Assembly: GCA_963665085.2 (NCBI GenBank)
Contig: CAXXXS010000001.1
Coordinates: forward strand, 1,302,001-1,366,000
Reading direction: 5' to 3'
Origin: G963665085 sp963665085
GTDB lineage: Bacteria; Bacteroidota; Bacteroidia; Bacteroidales; JAAAOM01
Length of the DNA stretch: 64,000 nt
The notes beneath the pieces were generated by a model that had not been told where the DNA came from, made no database searches, and saw only the letters and a program-made list of their open reading frames with translations. The translations under genes were made by a program, and so were the position numbers. Of this stretch, positions 15,754 to 29,200 are shown piece after piece. Within the stretch, counting starts at the first letter, position 1, and every line of letters begins with the position of its first letter.

Positions 15754-15788
15754 ATCCCGGTGAGGTTAATCTTTCCGGGATTTTTTTA
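15754..15788 (+). terminator. Rho-independent terminator
   Basis: ATCCCGG (15754-15760) and CCGGGAT (15775-15781) form a 7-bp GC-rich stem followed by a run of seven T. It ends the DUF4625 operon or the candidate RNA. The T-run overlaps the stop codon of the convergent aminopeptidase gene. Confidence 0.88.
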
Positions 15789-17168
15789 TTGATTTTCGAT
15801 TTCTTCAACTGTTTTTGGAATTGGTTTACCAATAACTTTTGAGCCATCTGACGTAACAGCTATATTGTCTTCAATTCGAACTCCACCAAAATCAAAATAA
15901 TCTTCAAGTTTTGAATAATTTATAAAATCGGTGAACTTGTTCTCTGCTTTCCATTTTTTAATTAGTTGGGGAATAAAATATATACCGGGTTCTACAGTTA
16001 AAACATATCCTTCTTTTAGTTTTTTTCCTAGTCTCAGATAGGCTGTACCAAACTGACTGCTTCGCTTAATTGTATCATCATAGGCAAAATTATCTTCACC
16101 AAGATCTTCCATATCATGAACATCTAGTCCAATCATATGCCCGAGACCATGAGGCATAAACATTGCATGTGCCCCTTCTGATACAATATCATCAATGTTT
16201 CCTGTGATGAAACCAAGATTCTTTAAACCTTCAGCAATTATTTTACAGGTATTTATATGAATATCAAAATAGGGAATACCTGGTTTTATATTTTCAATTG
16301 AATAGAGTTGTGCGGCAAGTACAATCTCATAAATATCTTTTTGTTTAGGCGTAAATTTTCGATTTACAGGAAATGTTCGTGTTATATCTGTAGCATAATG
16401 CATTTTTGATTCTGCACCAGCATCAATTATAAGTAACTGGTCTTTTTTTAATGTATTATCATGAAGATGGTTGTGTAGAATTTCTCCACGTACAGAACAT
16501 ATTATAGGGTATGCAAGCTGGACGTTGTTTTGCAAAGCAATTCCTTCCATTGTACCTGCAATTTCATATTCTGTTTTGCCTTCATTTGCCATTCTCATGG
16601 CGGCAGAGTACATCTCATAGGTTATATTAGACATTGTACTATCCATCTCTTCGATTTCTTCTGCCGATTTTATCTCCCGTTGTGCTGCAACAGCTTTTAT
16701 CAAATCAATCGATACATGATTATCTATTTCATTAACAGAAATACTTAACCATTTGCCTAATGCTATTTTTCTATCAGCTGGATAAGGTGGAAGAAAATGA
16801 ATAGTTCGTTGAATACTTTTTGAATTGTTAATGTATTTTATTACATCGTTATAGGGTAAAACTTTTTTTATTCCAATCTTTTCAGCTTTTTTAGCAATGG
16901 TTTCCTGCATACCAATCCAGATGATATCTTCCATATCAGCTTCATTGCCAAAAACGATTTCCTCGCCACTTTCTGTATCAATAAAACCAATGAGATTAGG
17001 CTGATCTATGCCAAAGAAATACAGAAAGTTACTGTCTTGTCTAAAATGAAATGCATTATCCGTATAATTCATCGGGAGTTCTGTATTCCCGGGGATAAGT
17101 ATAATCCCACTATTTATGGATTCTGCTAGTTTCTTTCGCCTTTTAATGTATATCTCTTTATTAAACAT
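15786..17168 (-). CDS. pepP: Xaa-Pro aminopeptidase (aminopeptidase P family)
   Basis: A 460-residue cytoplasmic metallopeptidase that removes N-terminal residues preceding proline. The N-terminal creatinase-like AMP_N domain (about 1-130) includes GNTELPMNYTDNAFHFRQDS. The C-terminal pita-bread domain carries the five metal ligands in order: Asp in LLIIDAGAES, Asp in YATDITRTFP, His in MPHGLGHMIGLDVHD, Glu in VEPGIYF and Glu in GVRIEDNIAV. Length is normal for the class. It stands alone between a convergent terminator and the giant gene. No signal peptide is present. Confidence 0.95.
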   Translation of the reverse strand: MFNKEIYIKRRKKLAESINSGIILIPGNTELPMNYTDNAFHFRQDSNFLYFFGIDQPNLIGFIDTESGEEIVFGNEADMEDIIWIGMQETIAKKAEKIGIKKVLPYNDVIKYINNSKSIQRTIHFLPPYPADRKIALGKWLSISVNEIDNHVSIDLIKAVAAQREIKSAEEIEEMDSTMSNITYEMYSAAMRMANEGKTEYEIAGTMEGIALQNNVQLAYPIICSVRGEILHNHLHDNTLKKDQLLIIDAGAESKMHYATDITRTFPVNRKFTPKQKDIYEIVLAAQLYSIENIKPGIPYFDIHINTCKIIAEGLKNLGFITGNIDDIVSEGAHAMFMPHGLGHMIGLDVHDMEDLGEDNFAYDDTIKRSSQFGTAYLRLGKKLKEGYVLTVEPGIYFIPQLIKKWKAENKFTDFINYSKLEDYFDFGGVRIEDNIAVTSDGSKVIGKPIPKTVEEIENQ

Positions 17169-17278
17169 AACCTAAAATTTTAGGCTAAAATAGATAAAAT
17201 TGAAGGATATACTATTTATTATACTTTGTTTTAAATATACTTATTTGCTTGTATAAAATAAATAATAATATTTTCCAA

Positions 17279-20200
17279 TTATTCATTCGGTGTTCTATAA
17301 ATTATTCCTGAATCAGGAACAGGTTCTGCCTGAATTGTTATTTCATTTGAATATTTTGTTGAACAACCTGTTGCTTCGGCTTTTCTTACAAATTTGGTAT
17401 CTTCTGTTATCGTACCATAATCTAATGTAAGCGAATTTGAACCCGTGATATCTGTCCAGTTTGTATCGCCCGGTACTGCGCTCATGGTTATTGAATATTG
17501 CCATGTATACGTATAATTAATCCCTCCATTTGGAGATACGCTGCTATTAAATGGAACAAGGTCGTCCCCTTCACATACAGTTGCATTGCTGCCAACAGTC
17601 CCCCCATTACAAGTTACTACACCCAAACAAAAATCGGTATATGTAGTGGAAATGCCACTCATTCCATTACGATAGCATTCTGTTCCAGATGAATTTGAAT
17701 GATTTCCGTCTACTCCCCAGTTCCCTCCATCTGTTCTTTTTAAGACACGTGTTACCGGAACAATCGCATGACTGCTAAACCCATCCCCATTCAATGAAAC
17801 ATTATAGTTTGACGGTGTTAAAGAATTCTGGGCTGTAAATCTCCAGAAACCATCTGTAAATACATCTTCAACGTGGGTTACTCCATCATTGAGTGGCAAG
17901 CCCGAATTTCCGGGATTTGTTGTATTAAATTCCCCAATCAACGAACCTGCTGTAAGCGATGTTATAAATCGTATTGTTGCAGAATTATTTGTTGTTGATG
18001 TTCCAAGTGGATACAGGTAATCTGTCTCAATAGCATTTAACCATCTCTCAAATTTTCCGGTAATTGCCCCTGCAGTATAATCTAATGTCCCGGTATTTGA
18101 TGTGCTTGTTCCAAGAACAATCTTATTTGTTAAAGTATTGATATTACCCGATGATAACGTAAATATATTGGAAATATCTATCTCATTGTTAAGGGTAAGG
18201 CTGTCTCCAGAGAAAGTAAAATTATAAAATACCTCGGGAGTTGATTTTGTTATCGACTGGTTAACTCCATCAAAAGTCACCCTACCTGCCCGTGGCTCAA
18301 AAGAACTGTTGTTTTCCCAGTTTCCTCCGACAAAAATATTATACGATGGTGCTGTAGCAGCATCCAGGTTACCTGTATTTATAGTCAAATTATTATCGAC
18401 ATCGAGATTGCTCGAAAGCCTGAATGTAGCATTACCATCTATTGTAAGGTTGTAGAACGCATTGTTCCTCGGATAAACGGTTCTTGTTCCAGAAGCGGCA
18501 TTCAGTGTAACTGTACTTGTCCCTGCATTAAACACAGCAATTCCTGCAGCAATCCAGTTCTCTCCAACCAATATCTCCCCAGCATTGGCATTGAAAGTAC
18601 CAGAAACATTATACCATCGTTTTCCAATTGAAAGTGTATAGTTATTTGTCCCTCCATCTGGTGACAGACCAAAAGTTCCTTTTGTTAACGTGTAATTGTT
18701 GCTGATATCCATATCGCCACTGAGCAAATAAGTTGCAGCTCCTGTGCTACTGTTTATCTCAACATTATAGAATGTTGCACTACCAGAATTAATGGAATGC
18801 GTACCTGAAGTTCCATTGAAAGTTACTTTTTGTGTCCCAATACTGAAAGTCCCATTATTGTTTATGCCTCCTCCAATATTGATATCAAAACCATTTAGAT
18901 CAAAAGTTCCATTTGTTATTATTAAGTCATTCTCAATTACCAGTTCTGATGTTTGATGATATGTATAACCTGATGCATCTATTTCCAGGTTATAAAAAGA
19001 ACCATCGCTTAGAACAATGTCTTTTGAATCTGACTGGGTATTAAGTTTTACTGTTGAGTTTCCTGGTGTAAAACTTCCTTCATCATCCTGCCAGTTTTCG
19101 CCAACAGTAATTATCGGTGAGCCAACAGCAGTAATAGAACCTCCATAGAATAAGTCTTCTATTATTGTGATGTTTCTACCCATCGTAAGTTGTGCCCCTG
19201 ATTTAACTGTCACCTTTTTCGCTACTGCTGTATCTGCTGTTATCTCGGGGAAATTAGGAGCAGTTGACAGAATCAAGGCAGATTTTGATGTATCCGGTAT
19301 AGCATTGCTCGCCCAGTTACCGGTATTGTGCCAGTCTGAGTCGATAGCACCTGTCCACACATATGTATTTTTGTATGGCCAGTACAACAATCCACTACTT
19401 GGATCGGGAGCACTTATGTCATTTTCAAATTCATAATCGCCCAAAGAGCCGGCAGCATCCTGGAAATGATATTCTGAAGTACCCGATGTCCTTGTGACAT
19501 TATATACTGGCCCTGTATTAAAAATCACATTCCTGATTGTATCATTATACCCCATTTCATGTTGTAGGGTAATGAAAGAGCCACTTCCCGGATTTCCGTA
19601 TGAGAAAACACCTTCTGAAAGATTATATAGTGAATCTACAGTTGCTCCATTATGGACATATAAGCCATTAGCATCTGTATATTCTATTTCGTAATAAGAA
19701 GCAAGTAGATTTGCCCCACTGTTCACATCCAATGAATATCGCCCTCCACTCTGTCCGGTAACTTTGGCCCTGTTGGAAGCATCTGTACCTACTAAACTAA
19801 GAGTACCTCCTGAGTTTACGCTCAACCTTGCGCTATTGCCCATCTCAACAGATGAATTGTCGTTTACCAACAAGGTTCCGGTTATGGTAAGGTTATCTGT
19901 ACCTGAACCATCTCCATTCTGCAACTTATAATTATTTAGGTCTAATGTACCGTCAATAATATTCAGGTTCCTGTTTAGCCCCATATCATCTAAAAGTTGA
20001 TAGGTTATTCCCGGGGCATTAATATCAACATCATAGAATCTCGATCCCCCGCTGGTTATTGTCCTTGGATCAGCAGTTGAGTTTAAGGTGACTTTCCCTG
20101 TATGTGATAAGAACGTTCCATTGTTTATCCAGTCGCCCTTAACAGTAAGCGCATAATTTGAGGTTGAAACATCAAATGTAGCCCCACTTTCGATAACAAG

Positions 20201-23200
20201 GTCATTTTTTATTGTTGTTGCATATCCCAACTGATATTGACTTGTTCCTGAAATTGTAAGATCGTTGAATGCTACACCCCTACAATCAATAACTTTTGAG
20301 CCTCCTGTACCATCAAAAGTAATATTACCATTCATGATAATGGCTCCTGTTGTTGCCCTGGTCCAGCTTCCTTCAACAGTCATAATATCATCACTGGACA
20401 TTAATCGTAAAGAACCTTTTATTGTAATATCACCATTGACATCTAAATCAGAAAGGCCTCCATCAGCAGGAGTATTGATTGTTATTGAAGCCCCCGCCAT
20501 AATCTCCAGATTTGCTGTTATTGCACCATAAGTAGTAAGTATTGGCTGATTGCTGGCAACAGCGATATAAACATTCTCTGCTCCTGTCGGCACTATAGGC
20601 GGGCCGTAACTGGCAGTCCAGTTTAATGAGTCATTCCAATCTGTGCTAACCGAACCATTCCATGTAAGTTCAATCGGGCCTGTCCACATTATCAGGTCTG
20701 CTGGATCATTATCATAATCTTCGCCGGCAAAGATTCCTGTAGAATTATAAAATTCTAAGGTTCCTGTTGAAGTAATATTTTTAGTGACATTCGAAGCACT
20801 TCCTCCCGGGTTAATCGGGAAGGTAACTTCTTCAATATAGTTTGGATCAACAAAACTTTGTGTGTTTTCAATCCTAAGCAACTGCCCGGAACTGGTACCC
20901 CTTGAGAATGTCCCAAAGCTAAAGTTGTTCGCAGGATCTATTGTTGAAGTATTGGTTAAATAAATACCTCCACTTGCCATATACTCGAACATATAATATT
21001 TAGCGGCGATAGTTCCGTTTACTATAAAATTATACCTTCCGCCAGAGTTGTTATTTGTTACGCGGGCAATTGTTGAGAGGCTTCCAACAACTTCAATGCT
21101 ACCCGCTGGTTCAACAGTTAATGTTGTTCCATTTCCTAGCCCCAGGCTACCACCATCTCCAACAATATAATTGCCGGAAATCGTTACAATATCTGTTGTC
21201 CCGTTCCCAAGGTTGATATCGTTACCGTTTCCATCAAAAGTACCAGAAACGAGGTTGAAATCACCAACCAGATCAATGTCATCTAAAGCAGTATAAGTTG
21301 CACCTCCACTACTGTTGATAGTCATATTCAGAATTGAAGAATTATTTGTAGTGATGTTTGCAGAACCTGAAGTTTTATTTAGATAATAAGTTCCGGAATT
21401 TGAGTATAAAGTACCGTTTCCTGATGCTTCTAAATCTCCACTTAAATAAATAATCCTGCCATTAGCATGAAACTGTCCATTGGTAACTTTTAATTTATTC
21501 TTAATGATAAAATCATTTGTGGTATTGTTAGCTGCATTGGCATACCCGGCAGATTTGTTTACTGTGAGGTTATAGAATTCATTTACATTTGAAGCTCCAA
21601 AGGCTATATACTGATTGGCATCTCCGTTAAATACAACCTCTCCATTTCTACAGATAAAGCTACCGGTGCTGTTATTGTTCCATGTTCCTGCAATAGTTAA
21701 TGTATAAAAGTTTGGACTTACATCTACCGTAGAGGTATTAAAAATTAAGTTTCCTTTAACTGTCACATCCCCTTTAAGTGTTTTTGTATTAGCCTCGTTA
21801 AAGTATAAATTTCCATAAGAAACCCCTGTCACGTCCTGATCTGTAGTTCCATAATAATAGGTAGTACTGGATGTTTCTAAATCATACAAACCAAACCCTT
21901 TAGGGAAATTTGATGCACCATATACATACAACCTCTCATTATCTTCCAGGGTAAATGTTCCTGATTCATCTGGATTTGTAAATACATTGCTAAGCAGGTT
22001 CGCATAGTTAATTCCTTCACGAATGGTTAAGTCATTATTGATGGTGACACTGTCTCTCAAGTAGAATATTACACCCTGGCAATTAACAATTAAATTATAG
22101 AATGATCCTTTATAAAGGTTTTGATTGTTTTCAGTTCTATCAAAAATAACAGTACCAAATCCAGAATATGTTCCATTATCAGTCCAGCTTTGTCCTGAGA
22201 ATGTATGTGTTTCGTCTCCATCAATAAATTTTCCTGTAGACGATATCTCCATGTTTCCATTGAAATCTATATTACATCCAGAAGATGCCTCCAAGGTAGA
22301 ATTAATGGTTGTTGTTCCATTTATCGTAATAGTACCTTCACAGGTTTTATTACCACTACCAGATACTTCAAGATTGTAGAAAATACCGTTTGTTATTGTC
22401 TGATCTGAAGAAGAAGAAAGTGTAATTGTTCCATTGGTAACTCCACCTTGGTTTGGAGTAAATGTTCCGCCAGAGATTGTATAATTTCCTTCAAAATTGT
22501 AATTGTAATTATTTGTTGAAGGAGTTACAGTTCCATTTAAAATTTCAAATTTTCCTTTGAAATTTATTGTTGAGCCAGAAATATAAAACGTTGTAAGTGA
22601 ATTATCGAATACTACGTTATAGAAATCTGAAGTTCTTGGGTCAATGGTTGTTGAACCTGCACCTGAGTTAAATACAACAGTTCCATTACCATGCAGGAAT
22701 ACACCACTAACACCTCTTGACCAAAGGCCGCCTACAGTTAATAAACTGTTTGACGTATTTACCGAAAGAATCCCGACACTCGTGCCTGTACCGATGCTTA
22801 CATCACCTGTTGTTGTCAGGTTCCTGTTGTTATCAAGCAACAAGGTTCCATTAGAAATGATAAGATTTTTACACTCTGCATCTCCATTAGAAATTATCGG
22901 ATCATTTGCACGGTCAGGAATGATAGCATCAAGGGTTGCAGTAGGGATGCCATTATCCCAGTTCCCATCATTATGCCAATCAGAACTAATTGCACCTGTC
23001 CAGTTGGTTTCTGTTATTGGTGGCCACTTCAGCAAACCCGTTGTTGCAGATGCAGAAGCTTCATCATCATCTTCGTATTTATAACTTCCCAGGTTACCTC
23101 CCACAACGTCAAAAGTGATTGGTGTAGCAGCAATTTCTCTTATTACATTAAAGTGTGTTCCTTCTGTTGGCGTACCTGAGAAATTAAATGTAATGTTTGA

Positions 23201-26200
23201 AATATCTCCCCCAGTATAATCTGATTCCAGTGTTAAGTACCTTACATTTGCTGCATCCCGAATATTTGACCATGTACCATTCGAGAAGTTGTTTGTTGCA
23301 TCAAGCACTGAACCGGGTTCAAGGTTCATCCCTGCATCCTGTAAATGCTCAATCAAATAATAATTTGCTGCAATTGTACCACCTGACAGAACATTAATCT
23401 GCGTTTCGCTTCCTGTAATTCCGGTTGTTTCCCGGGTAATTGTAGCGATATTGGAAGCATCTGACCCAACAATTGATAATGAACCACTAACATTCATTAC
23501 ACTTTGTGATGTTCTGTTGTTGAACTTCAAGAATGCATTCTCGTTTATATTGATACTTCCACTGACATCATATGTTTTTCCTGAACTGATACTACTTCCC
23601 AGGATAAGTTCTTTTGAGTTGAGGTTTAATTCTGCGTCAGAACCTACAGTCATTGTTCGTGCAATCCTTGTTGAAGGGGATTGTAAGTAATATGAAACAG
23701 CTGCTCCGGGATTGAAATTAACATCATAGAAGTCAGAACCCCCGCTGGTAATATTTACCGGTGATGCAGAACCATTAAACGTAACCAAGGATGTATTGTC
23801 AACAAAAGTTCCGTAGTTTGTCCAGTCTCCGCCAATATTGATATTATAATAGGTTGGGATAACATTATCCGAAGTGTTTAAATATGTGCCGACATTAATT
23901 ATAAGATCCCCGCCAATTGTCCAATCAGAAAACAAACGTTTTGTTCCATAATTGCTAATTGTAATGTTATTTGCTTCAAAGGGAGGGGTAATTATATCCT
24001 GGTTTCCCCCGTCAAATGTAATATCTGCATTGCTGCTAATAAGTGTCCCTCCTGTTGAATCGGTTACCTGTCCACTAATGGTGTAAGCAAGTGAACCAAT
24101 ATCAACCGTTCCTGAAGTAAGGGTAAAATTCCCATTGATATCAGCACCATTATTAATAAAAGTTTTGGTTGATGTATTTGTAAAGTCCAGATTCCTGAAA
24201 TAATTGGACGAATGGATTTCTCCCGGATCAATGGTCTGATCGCTTGCTCCATTAAAAGTGACAGTTCTATTTGATAAATGGGAAAATATACCATTGTTTG
24301 TCCAGTTTTCTCCGTTAAATTCAATATCAAGATAGCTGGTTGTTGTTACTCCTGAATTGATTAATAAATCACCATCAATTGTAATCTCATCATTCCAATC
24401 TCCGATTCTTTTTGTTCCGGAGCCTGATAAGGTTATTGCTCCCAACAATAAATCATCTTCTTGATCATCTCTCAGGTATTGGTCTACTAATCCATCAAGT
24501 GTTAGCATGATAGATGGGTCGGAAGGAATATAATAAGTAAGGATTACATTTGCCCCTGCTACTTTTATATTTTTTCCGTTATCAAAATAAGTTGAATTAT
24601 TAAAATCCAGTTCTCCATTTACATCAATGTCAGCAATACCATCAGAAGTTACATTTTTATCTTCTACAAAATATAAAGAACCATATTGTATAGAGTTACC
24701 TGTGTATAGAGTCTGGTCGACTCCAAACGGACTGTAGAGATAATATGAACTATTTTCATGCAGATCATAAGAAGAGAATCCCTCAGGAATAGCGTCAGCA
24801 ACAGAAGCTGGTGTACAATTTATTACTCGGCCAGCACTTTCAAGGGTAAATGAACCGGTACCGTCACTTGTAATTGTATGATAATCTTCACGGCCTGTTG
24901 TTTGGTACATGCGTAAATCGATGTTATCTTTTACTATAAGATCACCGGTAATTATCAGGTCACCTTGCATGTATTTATCATCGGATCCATTTAGAATTAG
25001 GTTGTTAAAATCAGTGATATCTGCATCTATATTCCAATATCCTCCAATATGTTCAAGCGTAGAAGTACCAGTTCCCCAGTCGATATCGCTACCGGGAACT
25101 ATTGATATTGATCCGGTTAGAGTGACATAAATATCATTGCTTACATCGAAGGTTGTACTGGAATCGCTATTCAGGTATAATGATCCTGTTATTTCCAAAT
25201 CCCCGTCTGCTATTTTTACTGTGTTTCCTGTGTCTAATCTGCGTAACCTAAGGTTTCCATACGTGGTTGGATAAATATGCTGAACTGTATCAGATTGGTA
25301 AGTTACTGTGCTTGTATTCGCAAAGGAGATGTCCTCAAATCCCTGGGGAAAATTATTTTCACCCCTCAATTCAAAATCATCAAAACAATTAAATTCGTTG
25401 TTTGAGCCTACACCTGTAATTAAAAATGTATCAGCATTAACAACACCACTTCCTCCATTAATCATTAATGAACCTGTTACATTGGAGTTGTTGTAGAAAG
25501 TTTTTCCTCCAGCGTTCATAAAGCTGATGTTATGGAACGTAGTTACATCTGAGCCTATATCAATATTTTGTCCTCCTGTTCCATTAAATAGTATGGTTCC
25601 TAAGCCAGTTTGTGCCAGGGTACCTCCATTGTTAAACCAATCGTCTGCAACATGAATTGTGTTTTCTAATCCGTCCAGCGTTGCGCTCGACTCAATGGTC
25701 AGGTCATTATCAACAACAATATTCGATGTTACAGTCTTTGTACCGGTTCCTGCAACAATAAAATTGTAGAAAGTTCCATTATAAATTGATTGGTCTGCCC
25801 CGGCGAAGATAATATCTGCTGTTGAAGCTGAAAAGGTAGCACCATTAAGCTGGTCAAGATACCAGTCGCCACCTATCTTCAAGTCATAACTGCCGGAAGC
25901 CAGATTAAAAGTACCATTAGTTATTGTAATATCGTTTTCGATGTTGGTTGCATTTCCGAGGCTGTATGTGGCATCTGTTGCATCGATAATAACATTGTAG
26001 AAAGATTTTCCAGCCCCAGTGCCTCCACTTGAAATGATATAATTTCCAACTGGTCCGTCAAAATAGATAGTTGAGTTACCGTGATTTAAAGTACCGAGGT
26101 TTGTCCAGTTCTTACCTACGTAAATAACAGAGTTATTATCTGTTTGTGTTAAAATGGAATTAGCCCCGATTTGCACATGTTCTTCAACATCTAGGTCGTA

Positions 26201-29200
26201 TCCATTCTCTAGAATAAGTTCGAGATTGCTGCCCCCCTGATCATCCATAATAACTCTTTGGGCAACTGCATTATCAGAAGTAATACGTATGGTATAGGCA
26301 CCTCCTAAAAAATCATGATTTAAATAGACTATATCGGTGGATGTTGGAACAGTGTTCGATGACCAGTTATTTGCATCGTGCCAATTATCAGTCCCGGCAC
26401 CTCCATCCCAAAAGAATCCGGATGGGAATACCCATTCAATAAGGGTACCCGGATCGCTGTCGTCCTTATCATAGTTTTCTCCGGCCAAAGCTCCAGATGC
26501 ATCCTGAAATGTAACAGCCCCTGTGCCTGATGTACGGGAAATATTGTAAGTTGGTCCAGAATTAAAAATTACATTATCAACTGTAAAATCAGAAAAATTA
26601 AGCCCTGTAAGATCTAAATACGAGGTTCCTCCACCTCCTGCAAAAGTTCCATTGCTGAAATTGTTTGTTCCATCAATAGTTCCTCCGGAAACAGTAAAAT
26701 TACCGTTTTGGATGGTGTAATATTTTGCGTGCATGGTGCCACCAATTTGATTCACAAAAAATCTCCCGGAGTTTCTTTTTAGAACCGCAGGTTTGCTAAT
26801 GCTTCCAACAAGGATTAATTCCCCGGAATTCAGGTAAATCGTATCATTATTACCTGTAAATTCAACTGTTGAGGCAGAATCTACCTGAAGCGTTCCCCCG
26901 TTAATATTGATAGCGATGCTGCTACTTGCTACAGTTAATGCATTTCCGTTTAAAACAAGTGTTCCTGCATTTAGATCCATATCGGCATACCTGAAATTGA
27001 AATCACTTTGAACCGAATACGTAGCTCCGGGAGCATCTACAACAATTCCCCTGAAGTAAGTATCATTTGGATCAAGTAATTTTGTGCCACCTGTCGCATC
27101 AAGTGTTAGTACACTACTGGTATTGTTATTGTAAAATGTACCATTATTGGTGAAGTTTCCGCCAAGCCAGATATCGTATTCGTAAGTAATAAAAGTACCT
27201 GTTGTAAGGGTAAAATCGTTTTCAATATCCAAATCACCTGCAAGATATGCAGATGCGGAATTTTTATTTATTTCAATGTTATAGAAACCTTTTCCATCTA
27301 TTGGCCCAGATGTTGTACCTGTGTATATATAGGCATACCCTCCGTTAAAAGTTACTTTTCCTGTTCCCGGGATGAAAAATCCACTCGCTGATGTGTTATC
27401 CCAGTTTCCGTCTATACTGATATTGTTATTGTTTGCATTTAATGTATCGGATGAGATAAATAAATTCGAATAAACAGAAATATTCCCTTGAAGGATCTTT
27501 TCATTAGTGCCGCCAAAATCAACATTCCAAAAACCCGATGAACTGATATTTTGGTCGTTTATGCCGTCAAAAAACACAGTGTGGTTGTTGTTATGTTGGA
27601 AGGTTCCGGTATTTTCCCAGTCTCCCCTCACATAAATATCTATACCACCACCATCTGTTGCTACAACTGTTGATCCACTAATATCAAAATTACCATTGAC
27701 TTCCATAATATCAGAACCACCGCCCTGAACGCCTAATGTTTTATCTCCTGCCCCGGTAAACTGAACGTTATTGAACACAAAAGGGTGTATATTATAATTT
27801 CTGATATATTGGGCATCAGAGCCATCAAAAATAACGTTGCTCCCTGTTGCTATAAAGGAAGGATCTGATTCTACAGTATTTGCATTAACATAAAGATATC
27901 CTGAGAAATAGACATCCTGATTGGATATATCCAGAACCCCTGCATCTTCGCCAATAATGGTATTACCATATACATGAAGTTCACTTAAAACATTAACATT
28001 TTGTAATCCTGTTGTATTGGGTTTATCAATATAAAAACGACCCAAATAACTATTGGCATTGGATGTTATTATTTGTGTATCTAATCCATTAAACGTAGTG
28101 GTTCCTGTGGTTTGGGTAAATAATCCATTCCCCAGGATTGTCAGATCTCCACTTAAATCGATATTTCTTGTGGATACGTCGATATTAGCACCGGCATTGA
28201 CTGACAAATCTCCGAAAACTATAAGATTGTTGACTATACTGGCTGTTCCTGAATTAGCGATTGAAATGTTATTGAAATTAACGCCATTGATATCCTGATC
28301 AGCCCCATCAAAAATAATTGTTCCTGTTGCTGAAGCCTGGGTATAGTAATTTGAACTATTTAATAACCAATTTCCTGCTACCGTATGGGTAAATCCCCCA
28401 TCATAGAATACGGTGGCACCTGTGCGTGAGATGTTTCCATCAATGTCAAGAGCTCCACGTGCAGTTTTATCTTCTTCGTAAAAAGTTATGTTTCCATAAG
28501 TAAATCCGTCTGCTATAGTTTGGGGTTCGTCTAAATTATAATAAATGGTACTGTTTGTATTTAGACTTTTTGAGCCGGTAAAATTATCGGTGACACTAAC
28601 ACCAAAATCAACAGCATCTGTATTAATTTGGCAATAAGCACCGAGATTCATATCGTTTGGTGTGCCCCCGATTCCATTTTCATTTAGGTCGACAATAAGA
28701 AGAACCGAAGAAGTGCCCCCAATGTTAGAAATTGTAAGATCGTTATTTATGTTGATATCACAGTCATTGTAAAAATATTTAGTACGATCTGCTGTGGCCC
28801 CGGTTTGTGTAAATGCAAGGTTGTTAAATGTATAAGATCCGTTTCCACTGGCATAGATATATTGGTTTGCATCGCTGGCATCGAATGTAAAGGTTGCCAA
28901 CAGACCATCAATCGAACTGTTTGTGCTATTAAATAAATATGTGCCTGAAAATGTATGTGAAAAGTTTTGGAGATCAAAAATACTTGAGAGGTTCAGGTCT
29001 ATATTACCATCTATATCCAAAGGACCATCAACTGTTTTTCTTGCATTGCCATCAATTTCGATATGACCGTATGTAAGATTTCCTCTCACTACCTGATCAA
29101 ATGAAGCATCGTATCGGATCCAGGCAGCTGGATCAATCTCGTATGTACCAAAGCCTGTCGGGAAATTATCTGTTCCTCTGACGTAGAGAGATTTGCTCGC

